Assembly (NCBI GenBank): GCA_025716855.1 | Contig: JAIXMQ010000018.1 | Span: 483,820-547,819 of the forward strand | Source of the DNA: Pilaira anomala | Taxonomy: Eukaryota; Mucoromycota; Mucoromycetes; Mucorales; Mucoraceae | Length of the DNA stretch: 64,000 nucleotides | Direction of reading: 5' to 3' | Part shown: piece by piece, positions 49,221 to 59,000 of the stretch | Layout of the letters: the number at the start of each line of letters is the position of its first letter | Numbering within the stretch: the first letter of the stretch is position 1 | Made by a program: the position numbers and the translations under genes | Notes under the pieces: generated by a model | What the model saw: the letters and a program-made list of their open reading frames with translations, nothing else | What the model was told of the DNA's origin: nothing | Database searches by the model: none

Positions 49221-50773
49221 TTATATGAGAATATAATGTGCTCGTTCACAACACAACACCTTCTTCAACAAATTCTCATCTTCATCTGATAATCCAACAT
49301 ACAAATCCAAATTTGATTTGTCGATAGTCTTCATCTCGTTCTTTGTCAATATCTTCTTTAATACTTCATAGGATTCGGGATGTATCAGGTTAGCTATATT
49401 TGATAAAGACAACCTAGTGAGTGAAAGGATTAAAACTTATTAGACCAGAGCCAAAACGCTTTTGAAAATATGATATTTACTTCAGCATCATGTCATCTTG
49501 AGCATTTGTGGTTTTCTCCAATAACAGTCTTGCTCCCAGACCAAGCAATTTATCCTTAATACAAGTTTTTTTCTTCATCATCTGCTTCAATAAAGCTTTC
49601 TCTTCATCATTAATTCGTGCTTATTAAACTAGAATGCATACAGAAATGTTAATTAGCACAGTAGAAAGATAGAGAAATATATAAACATGAATGTTACTTT
49701 TTTGTAATACAGCTTGTATAAATTGATCGACTGGCTCTTGTTCTTGCTCATTTTCTTCTTCTTGTTCCACTTCTTTGTGGCTACTACTGCTGCTTTCTGC
49801 CAATACCCTCTGCGATCTCTTCGCCGCCTTTTTCATGCTCATAGTGGCCAGATTTTGACCCACAATACGACTCTCTGATTCGAAATCCCTCTATATTACA
49901 GTAACCTCTTTGTTAGATATGATGCATAAAGTAAACGCGTATTTAAACTTTACCAAGGCCGATAACTCTCCAAAAATTTTGTCCCATTTTTGTGTGTTAA
50001 ATTTTGTGTTTCTGTAAAATAGGTTGGTTGGTCATAAGAATTACGAGACAGCTAAACTAATAAGCTTACCTTAATAATATATCTTGTCTTGTTTCTCTGA
50101 TAGCGCTATTGAAATTATTGGCCCAGTTCCTATGCATACTTTGAGAGCTAGTAACATAAGTCGCCAATGCCCATTCGGCAATCTTGGATTGGTGTTTTGT
50201 AACAAACTGGCAAAATGTGAGTTTTTTTTTATTTAAGGCTGAAAAAATTTTCAGATTTTTGTGGCCTTAAATCGTATCATGGCCTTAAATCGAACGGCCT
50301 TAAATAGAGCGGGTACTGTAAACTGATGTAATTCTATATGGAAAAACTTTAATACACCAACTGCTATTTTGCTTGTTTCATTTACCTTCTTCTCCAGGGA
50401 ATGTTGTCATTATAATAGTCGTTTGAAAGTACTATGCAAAGGGAAGAGCAAGATGAAAACTACGCACGCTGCAAAACTATACTGTATTTTGTAAATCTTA
50501 CGTCACTAAAAAAAAGCACCTCCTTATTTCACCACAGCGAAGTGCTGAGTAGAAATAAAACATAGTCACTTTACTAGTAAAAATAATTATGACATCTACG
50601 TTTGATATAAAAAAAAAGTTTTATTTTTATTATTAAACCAAGTGCTAAATTCTACCACTGAAGCCAAATTGAGTGTTACAACATCCAAGTCATATTCAGG
50701 TTCAACGCGATAAACATATTTCTTAATATCTACCAAGGATGTAGAATCAGTTTCAGCTGACATATTGTACATG
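49221..50773 (-). pseudogene. Unknown multi-exon gene, probably disrupted
   Basis: Minus-strand pieces in order: a 58-codon ORF from 50773 (VEPEYDLDVVTLNLASVVEF); a possible exon near 50440-50395; then, after a repeat-bearing block at 50221-50320, QFVTKHQSKIAEWALATYVT and MHRNWANNFNSAIRETRQDI (50192-50071); a Glu/Ser-rich exon around 49890-49695; an exon at about 49620-49500 (NDEEKALLKQMMKKKTCIKD); and the last exon ending 49221 (LSNIANLIHPESYEVLKKIL). Splice donors remain recognisable. No domain identified. An in-frame stop before the Glu/Ser exon unless spliced, plus the inserted repeat, suggests inactivation. Confidence 0.45.
50229..50320. mobile_element. Mariner-like terminal repeat remnant
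   Basis: Read on the minus strand the block begins TACAGTACCCGCTC, a typical Tc1/mariner-type end next to TA. It then has three GGCCTTAAAT units (plus-strand starts 50263, 50281, 50296) and an inverted TTTAAGGC at 50232-50239. The opposite end was not found. Confidence 0.4.
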
Positions 50774-51007
50774 TAAAAAAAAAAAAATATTCAAACAAAG
50801 AATGGCTGTGGAAAATATGGGATATTTAACGATTTCGTCAATGTAGCCTCTTGCTGTTCCATTTCTTTTTACAAATATACAAGGAAGGCCAGGAAAAGAT
50901 AAGCAATAGTAATATTTGAACAAATAACCAGGTGAAACTAATTATCTTCTTTTACGTAATTCTGTAAAGAGCCACATGCTCTTTTGTCAGGCATCTCTGT
51001 ACATTCC

Positions 51008-51674
51008 GCATTGTCAAGAAGGAAGTAAGGGAATCTACCAAGCTAGCATTAGCTCCTTGTTAGTAGGCTTTTACTAGCCGCCCCGAGTGAAAGTGGTAAC
51101 GAAGTATATCAAGCTTTAGTGCTCATATATGGACTATCATGTGTAGCGTATACTTGTTTATCAAGGCCTCTTTATACCCCGCATTGTCAAGAAGGAAGTA
51201 AGGGAATCTACCAAGCTAGCATTAGCTCCTTGTTAGTAGGCTTTTACTAGCCGCCCCGAGTGAAAGTGGTAACGAAGTATATCAAGCTTTAGTGCTCATA
51301 TATGGACTATCATGTGTAGCGTATACTTGTTTATCAAGGCCTCTTTATACCCCGCATTGTCAAGAAGGAAGTAAGGGAATCTACCAAGCTAGCATTAGCT
51401 CCTTGTTAGTAGGCTTTTACTAGCCGCCCCGAGTGAAAGTGGTAACGAAGTATATCAAGCTTTAGTGCTCATATATGGACTATCATGTGTAGCGTATACT
51501 TGTTTATCAAGGCCTCTTTATACCCCGCATTGTCAAGAAGGAAGTAAGGGAATCTACCAAGCTAGCATTAGCTCCTTGTTAGTAGGCTTTTATTAGCCGC
51601 CCCGAGTGAAAGTGGTAACGAAGTATATCAAGCTTTAGTGCTCATATATGGACTATCATGAGTAGCGTATACTT
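51008..51674. repeat. 173-bp tandem repeat, 3.9 near-identical copies
   Basis: Units start at GCATTGTCAAGAAGGAAG at 51008, 51181, 51354 and 51527 (exact 173-bp period); the fourth ends after 148 bp. Copies differ at very few positions (for example TTTTACTAG versus TTTTATTAG in copy 4, CATGTG versus CATGAG). A diverged prefix at about 50983-51007 resembles the unit end. Non-coding. Confidence 0.95.
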
Positions 51675-52989
51675 TTGGTTAACCTGGCGAGCTGCTAAAA
51701 GTCTCAGTGTCAAAGGAATGTTGCATTACTATTATTGTTGAAAACAAACACTATGGCCAGAGAACACAGTAATTGATACTGCTGTTAGACATTTATTTTC
51801 GAAGCACAGATATTTAATTTCCCATCGCAGAAATTTAATTACTGAATCATTTTTCAACCCACGCTTTATGCATTTATTAAATAAACAGGTGATACTGATA
51901 CGCTAGAGGTACCAGTTTCTATTATATCTTATAAAAAACTTAAAAGATGAGGTTCTTTTTTCATTTATTCACATTCATCCATATAATTTTTCAACTTTGA
52001 ATTCTTTTTTTTTTTATATAAAAGGAATATCACCCACCTATTATTATCATGGCACTTTTTTTTTTTTTTTTTTTTTTTGCTTCATCTGACAATGAATATG
52101 TACTTGCTAAAAAAAAAAAAAAAATCATCAAATTTTTCATTGCAATGTAAAGTGCCTTAATTTTGATGTTTTAATAAATAGGATCTTAGTATGAAATATG
52201 TAAAATTTATTTCTACATCTTTTGATGTAGATTACTGAACAAGTTATTTAATCAAAAATAAATATGTACTATAAGAATCTGACATTTAACAAAGCAAAGT
52301 AAAGAATACATTTGTATGTAAATTGCATTAAGTGTCATTTCTAGATTATAAAAATGCTTTTATATTTTTTTTTTTATTTATAAAAAAAGTTCACAAATAT
52401 CTAAAATCAATATAGCAGTTTTTTTGGAATAAAGTCTTATTTTAAAAAACAAACTTTAATAAAACTTATATAATTATAAACGCCAACAAATTGTGCACCG
52501 GAAAACACTAGAGAATAAATTTTTGAGGATAATCTGCTCTCTTAAATCGACATATTAACTAAATATTTTTTATTTTTTCGAAAATGAAGAAGTAAAAAAA
52601 AAACTAAAGATTTGAAAATTTTCAAGGACTTTAAAAAATTTTACAGTGTAAAAAGTCGTGACGTAGAGGCCTGTGATTGAAAAATGAACTTCCAAGACAA
52701 AAAAGCTTGAACTGACCACCCTTTATCATTCTTTCGTTTTAACAACTCTGGGTACATATTATCTATCAGTATCACATCTATTCCGTAAAGCTTAAAAAAC
52801 GTATCAAAGTATTAAAGAATGTTAGAGAAGGGAGAACCACACGTGAGATTATTTATGAGAGTAATTGCCTCATGGTATGAGGTTCACTAATGATTACCTA
52901 CATATATTTAGAACCCAAGTAACAAACAAAAAGCTTCAAGCCTTAATAAAAAAAGGAAAGAATTACAAGATGTACTTATTGCTTATGAT
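51675..52989. other. Intergenic AT-rich region
   Basis: No gene or element recognised; T-runs near 52059-52078. The last part is the leader of the gene at 52990. Confidence 0.6.
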
Positions 52990-54323
52990 ATGATAGAGCA
53001 GATGGAAAAGAAAGTGGAAAGGAAGGAGAAGAAAAGGATGAAAGAAGAAAGAAAGAAAGAAGCTATGGCTACGCCTAGTACGGTATGTGCTCACACTCAT
53101 ATTCTTAAGTAACTTGAAGCTGCATAAACTCACAAAAAAATACATTTATAGATTGTTGAGAATGACTTTATTTTTATCCAAGATCTTGATGAGAGTGTTG
53201 GAACGAAGATTAAAAATGAGGCTGTCAAATTACACCCATTATTTCATGAACTTGATCCTGACCATCAATCCGTTATATGGTATGTATTAAAAAGAGAAAG
53301 AAAAATTAATCTTTTAGTCTAACAACTTAAACTAGTCTTGGTCTCAATTCCATTCTTGATCTCTCTGCCGCGTATCCCAACAGACAAACCCTCATATTTA
53401 ATAAGAAGCAATGGGCTGAACTTCAGAAGCTTTACCCTGCTCCAACACTCAATGATAGCTCATACCTTCAAAGTACCCAAGATCTGATACCTATTTTTAA
53501 CTCATTTTCATCAAAGAAGTCATTTGTTAGAAATTGGAACTGTATGTATTCCGAAGTGTTAAGATTGCAAGGAGAACACAATGCAGAACTAAATGAAGAG
53601 TTTCGCGAGATAGATTTTTGTCTATTTTTTTATAAGAGTCTCTTAATTCATATCAAGCACCATCCTTACATGTTCAGTAAATCTACTGACAATTCTGAAT
53701 GGGACTTCTTGATCAAATTCTGGGGTCCGGTCATGGAGAGACTTTACTTGGGTACAGGTCTTCGATTGAAATGGGGGGATACGACTCTGACGATGAAAGA
53801 CGTAGGAATCGAAGGATGCCTAAAAGTTGATATGAAAGTGATGAAAGATGATATTGTTCAGAGATTCAACCAAGAAACAGATTTATCTACATCAGAAGCT
53901 GCAAAAGACGAACCAGGATCAGCCAAATTTAACTCTGACAGGTGTAAGCTCCTCACTGAAAGTAAGGTTATCATTGATAACTTTTTACATGATAATCAAG
54001 ATGTTGGTTCAGTCTATTCAATCCAATTCTGTGGTCTTGACATAACCATTTTGTCGTTATCTCTTTCGGCAAATGGATTATATGTCGGTAACGAAATTCA
54101 TCATGCGAAGGTCGATAATCGATTGGAAAGTTTAGTTGAACTTCTCCCAACATTAATTCAACTTTTATGTTTCAGAGATGAAGCCGTGAAACTTAATAAT
54201 GAATTTGTATCTCAGAAGTCAAAGAAAGTATCACCTCCAAGCAAGTCATCCTGGAAAAGAGGAACATGGATTCCTCCTCGTTGTAAGGATGCTGCCATAC
54301 CGACATTACCGTCCCACCTTTAG
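52990..54323 (+). CDS. Unknown multi-exon protein, 402 aa
   Basis: Exons 52990-53082, 53152-53279 and 53336-54323 sum to 403 codons with stop. A highly charged coiled-coil start (MIEQMEKKVERKEKKRMKEE) precedes an ordered region: IVENDFIFIQDLDES, NSEWDFLIKFWGPVMERLYL, GTGLRLKWGDTTLTMKDV, LSLSANGLYVGNEI. The tail is basic and Ser/Pro-rich (KKVSPPSKSSWKRGTWIPPR). The ATG chosen is the first in the open frame; further upstream exons are possible. Not recognised as a domain family; from memory the WDFL..WGP..E pattern recurs in a multicopy uncharacterised Mucorales group, possibly the one whose fragments lie at 48.6 and 49-50 kb. It appears intact. Confidence 0.7.
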
Positions 54324-54607
54324 GATTTTTTTTTTTTCCTTTATTCGTATTCTCCTTTTTTTTTCTTTATTCGTATTCCCCTTCTTTTTTTTTTCTTTAA
54401 TAAATCGTTTATTTAAAAAAAATAAACTTGAATTAGAGAGTTGTGGGGATTTTTTTTATTTACGAAATCGGAGTGGTAAAACTGACGTTACATTTCAAAA
54501 ACTCGAAATTACCAAAATGGAAATGGTCAAAAGTTGCGTTACGGTTCTCATACGTAATATCTCTTTTCTCTTTTCATATCATCAAATACTATATTCTCTT
54601 AATAAAA

Positions 54608-55048
54608 ATGTCTACCTATCACCTTTTAACTATTGCCGAGATCTTGACGGAGAGATTAATTAATCTCATTGAAGAAGAAGAAGAGGAAGAAGACGATTTA
54701 TTCTCTCGATTACGTCGCAATCGCAGAGCTTATGCCTTGCACAATCGCCAAAGGTTAGACATTGCCTCCTTGGACGACGATTTGTGTAAGCTCTTGTTTC
54801 GCTTTACGTACACAGAGATAAAGAGAATAACTAAAGCTATGAGACTCCCTGAAAAAATATCTTTCAGAAGCAACACGTCTCAAAGTTTTACAATGAATCG
54901 AGACTATGCCTTAACTATTATGCTTAGACGTTTAGCATATCCTTCAAGACTGATTGATTTAGAACTGCTTTTTGACATAGCATATGCAACGATTGGAATG
55001 GTTTTCAATTCAATGATAGATGTTGAGGATGCTTATAGACACAGCTAA
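54608..55048 (+). pseudogene. PIF/Harbinger-like transposase N-terminal remnant
   Basis: 146 residues: LCKLLFRFTYTEIKRITKAM followed by LPEKISF, then YALTIMLRRLAYPSRLIDLE and LLFDIAYATIGMVFNSMI. This is the conserved helix-turn-helix lead-in of Harbinger/DDE_Tnp_4 transposases (LRRLAYPxRxxDL.xxFGxxxSxxSxxFN). The stop follows about 20 residues later and no DDE core exists downstream, so it is truncated or a domesticated N-terminal domain. Confidence 0.75.
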
Positions 55049-56632
55049 ATAAATACGTGATTATTGTAGTTATTATATATATATTATTTTATTATTATTA
55101 TTAAAGCAAGATCATGGTTTAATGCTGGCATAGGCAAACCACATTACTTTCTCATAGGTCAATAACATAACAGGTTGTCATATATGGAAAGTGACAGTAA
55201 CAAGAGTTTGTTTAACCTTGCATGAATTTCCGATCAAAGTAACTCGCCAATAGATACGCGTAATTATAACTGAGAAGAATCTAGAATGTAACACAGGAAG
55301 AAGACATTATATCATATCAAATTATTATCATAGCAAAATTATATCATAGCAAATTACATCACATCTTTATTATCATCATTATAACTTATAACCAATAATC
55401 ATCATGAACATACTTACCTTTACCATATTTATATACATCTTCTATGATATCAATTGATATCACTTCCCGTATGTTTCCGCTAAAGAAAACATATAAATAT
55501 GACCATCATTTAGATAGTTTTCCCTTTGTCTGATTTTATATCTTTCTTTCTAAATAAAAACTATCGTAACAGAGTTTTAACAATACTTCCTTCGTATCTT
55601 TTTATTTCTTTAAGTTTTACCTTATTCTCTTTCCCATCCAAAACACTGGGATTAAATATCTAATAAAATAGGAAGTTTATTATTGAATCATAAAAACATA
55701 TAAAAGATAAAGATGTTGATTCACACACTAAATTAGTATGAAATATAGAAACAGATAACATACTAGTATAAACTCTATTATGATATCATATATATAACTC
55801 AGTAGTCTGTAAAATAAAGAAATATAAATACCCTCTCAGATTAGAATAGATACAATCCCTCTCCCACTTTTATTCTACTCTTTTTACTCTAATAAACATA
55901 TTGTAAACAGTCTCAAACTACTCTACTAGTTTTCCATATCTCTTTTATTACCAATCTATTCTATATCACAACATGTCTGGTCACATCAGTGATACTCGGG
56001 ATATTAATCATTCGTGAGAAATCAAGGAGAATTAAATAATAATGTCAAATAATAGGTGGAAACACCTATTAAATAGTAATCAATGATAAATATAATATAG
56101 CTGGTATATATCAGTAATTAATAGTGAAGAGTTATTCGGGAATCAGCTGGTAAGTATGATGTTGGAGAAAGGTATGTAAACGATATATTATGGACCGGTA
56201 GTAGTTGTAATTCAACTTGGTCATTACACAGAGTATTTATATTCTTTCAACAAGCCGTATTTATTATTGAGACCGTAGTTCTGATATTTCGTCTAAGAAA
56301 AAAAAAAGATTTTCCTTGTACTTATTTTTGTAGGCAAAATTATGTTCTTTCTTCTTAAGTATCTTATAAACTCTGATATCAAAACCGTCCTAATTTATGA
56401 GCTACTACTCCCTCTTTTCACATAATGTAAATAATTTCATTAGGCACAAATTTATTAACGTGTTAATTCAACGGGAACTACTTTCAGTATAGATACTGAG
56501 GAAGTACCTGCAAATAAAGATAGCTTCTTTCTCGCACGTCTCGTCATAACGGTAATCCTTACACAAAAGTGTCAGGTAACACCAAACATAACACAACCAA
56601 CCCTTAAACGTCTCACGAAATTACGCAAAGGA
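55049..56632. other. Intergenic AT-rich region
   Basis: Contains the LTR-like block (55714-55973) and a perfect 8-bp hairpin with GAAA loop (56051-56070). No gene seen. Confidence 0.55.
55714..55973. mobile_element. LTR-like block, possible solo LTR
   Basis: A 260-bp block starts TGTTG and ends CAACA (5-bp perfect inverted termini of TG...CA type), contains AATAAA-like and TATA-like sequences, and is preceded by an A/G-rich stretch. No target duplication or second copy was seen in the window. Confidence 0.3.
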
Positions 56633-56703
56633 TGCGCGGTCGGGGAATCGAACCCCGGCCCTCCGCGTGGCAGGCGGAGATTATACCACTTAACCAACCG
56701 CGC
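56633..56703 (-). tRNA. tRNA-Gly (anticodon GCC)
   Basis: A 71-nt minus-strand cloverleaf: acceptor GCGCGGT/ACCGCGC fully paired, D arm TGGTTAAGTGGTA, anticodon stem TCCGC/GCGGA around CTGCCAC (anticodon GCC), T arm with GGTTCGATTCC, discriminator A. No intron. A LINE begins 1 nt upstream of its 5' end. Confidence 0.97.
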
Positions 56704-56704
56704 G

Positions 56705-58672
56705 CCCTTTCTTTCGCTTAAAGAATTTTTCTAGTAAGTTGCATCCAAAAAACTTGAAAAATTTTTCAATCGATCCATCCGTCATCAAAAAACAATCAAT
56801 CCGTCCGAATCGAAGTTCGTTTAGTCTCTCCGGCTCTCTGGCTTTCTTCTCGTACCAAAAACTCCTTTCTCCGGCAAGTCCTTCACTTTCCTCTTTTGGA
56901 CATTCGCAATCTTGCATTTCAGATCTTGGATCTTGACTCATTCAAGCTAAATGGTAAGACCGTCTTCAAAACCAAGTCTCGTTCCGGACCAGGCAAGCCC
57001 TACCAGCTCGAGCCGAACCCGCACAAGGCCCCAACCTCATGTCCCGGCCCGGACAAGTTTTTCTCAAGTTCAAACTCCGCAAGTTCAAGTCTCGTCAATT
57101 GAAACTCCGAAAGTTCAAACTCCGTCAATTGAAGCTCCGCCCATTCAAACTCCGAAATCAATTTTTGAAACTCCGTCGAGTGAAAATTTTGATTTTTCTT
57201 ATGGTGATAAAAGACCATTTTCCGTTGTCTCTCCTTCCTCCTCCGGTGATACCTCTTCCAAGAAATCATCCGCTGTCTCCATCCATCAACTACGAGATAT
57301 CAAGGACCGTTTGAAGCGTTTAGAAGATGCTTACGCTGAAATCTTTACTCTTCGTAACGCCCTTGAACACTCCGAATCCGCTCGCCGTGCTCTGGAAAGC
57401 CAAGTTGTTCAGCTCAAAGCTGCTCAGCAAGGTTCCTCTACCAAGTCTGCTCCTCCTTCTCCTCCTTCTGCTGCCAAGTCCTCTGAGGCCGGTGCTACCT
57501 TCGCTAGCGTAGCTGCCAAGAACGCACCTAAGCCAAAGTCCAAGGCTAAGGCCAAGAAACCTCCCGCTCCTTCTCCCCGCCGTGCTGCTGCTACCATTGG
57601 TCGACTTTTTGGTCCTAAGGCTGGTACTCCTTCCGAATACCACTTTGTCTACTACAAGCAGTCCATCCGCCGTCCTCTCAAACAACTCCGCGCCTCCCTT
57701 AAAAACATCGGTATCAACGTCTCCCGTATCTTAGATATCCAGTACCCTGAAGCCCAGATTGTCTCCTTTCTTTACATGCTGACTACATTGCCGAGTTCAC
57801 CAGCTTAATGAATGAGAAAGGCCGTGGTGCTCTACCTGCTCGTGATTATGACCCGTACCACCCGGAATCTCTTAAGGACCCCAAATTCGGCACTCTTCCT
57901 TTGAGCTTCGCGCTCAAAAAGCTCGTGAAATTCAAAACACTAGGTGTCTTCGAAGTCTCTCTTTTGTCCGTCGTTCTGCCCGTCTCTCTGTTGCCCGTTC
58001 TTCCTGTACTATAACCGAATAAATCAAACCCAGTTTGATGTTATTCTGGCTCAAGAACGTGCTTCCCGTCCTTCTCCTCCTCTTCCTCCTCCCAAGTTGT
58101 CTCCGGATGAAGTCGTTGAAAAGAAAAAGCATCTCGCTTATCTTGGATACCTTCTCCACCTTGACCATGAAGCTGCCCACAGCTTGGCTTACGCTCCTCC
58201 CTTGGTAGATGAAACAATGATGTCGGACTAGTCCGTTTCTTTTTTTACTCATCACTGTGTCTATCCTGTCTCTCCTTTCTCCTTCTCTTTTCTCTTCTTT
58301 TGGTTTTGCTTCCTTCTCTCTTTTCTGCTCCGTGCTCTCCTTTTTCTTTCCTTTTTTGTGTTTCTGCATTTTGTTTGTGTTCTTTTGTGCCTGCTCGGAT
58401 TGACTGTCGGGGTTACCCAGTGTACTGCTCCTTTCCCAAGCCTTCTGTATCCATTCCTTGCATTTCTCCTTCTGTCTCTCTTTTTCTGTGCTGGTGACTT
58501 TTTTAGTATTTTAATTATATTTAACCCTCTGTTCTTCGGAACATTTATTTTTTCTTTACTTTTTGTTACCTTGGTACTCGGGGTATTCAGACTACCATCT
58601 TTCCAGTCCCTTGCACCCCTTATTAATAATAATTTTAATAAAACCAACTTTCTTAACCTGAGCTACAACCCC
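56705..58672 (+). mobile_element. ORF1-only non-LTR retrotransposon (LINE derivative)
   Basis: Begins CCCTTTCTTTCGCTTAAAGA, the same 27 bp that starts the next element at 58673, 1968 bp downstream. Contains a 5' leader, a broken ORF1 and a pyrimidine-rich 3' region ending in TTATTAATAATAATTTTAAT and a short unique tail, directly abutting the second element. No endonuclease or RT sequence is present, so it would depend on an autonomous partner. Base composition is GC-richer than the flanks. Confidence 0.8.
56951..58231 (+). pseudogene. LINE ORF1, frameshifted
   Basis: From ATG 56951 the frame runs 285 codons: a Pro/Ser/Thr-rich start with repeated VQTPSIEAP-like motifs, a coiled coil (LRDIKDRLKRLEDAYAEIFT), an Ala/Lys/Pro linker, and IGRLFGPKAG...YHFVYYK, homologous to LGRPFAAPTEG...FKYVYIG of the neighbouring ORF1. 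Near 57770 homology moves to another frame (ADYIAEFTSLMNEKG, then YDPYHPESL, the equivalent of FDPLDPVHL), so there is a frameshift. A further coding-like piece (QTQFDVILAQERASRPSPP) ends at 58231. Confidence 0.8.
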
Positions 58673-59000
58673 CCCTTTCTTTCGCTTAAAGAATTTTTCA
58701 GTAAGTTTGCCTAATCCGAAACCGAAAAATTTTTCAAAGCATCCATCCGTCACCAAATCGAGCGAATCTCACGCGCATCCTTGCTGAACCTAACTAAACA
58801 AAACTCTGGCTTTCTTTTGGTCCTACTTTCATCAAATTCTGACACGATCTCGTCACCTTTTGAATTACATTCGACCATCTCAATTCGCCATTCCCATTTG
58901 AAAGCAAGTCACACTTTTTTCTTGTTTTTCTCTGGACACTTATATAAAAAGAACGCTAGCTTAACCGCGCTCATACAGGTTGTAAATTATTTTACCCTAT

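Noticed and set aside
51008..51674. CRISPR-like array
   Set aside because: Units are contiguous 173-bp copies without short repeats and unique spacers; the genome is eukaryotic.
58261..58714. ORFs in the 3' region of the first LINE on both strands
   Set aside because: Pyrimidine-rich 3' UTR gives Phe/Leu/Ser or Lys/Arg strings; no match to ORF1 or ORF2.
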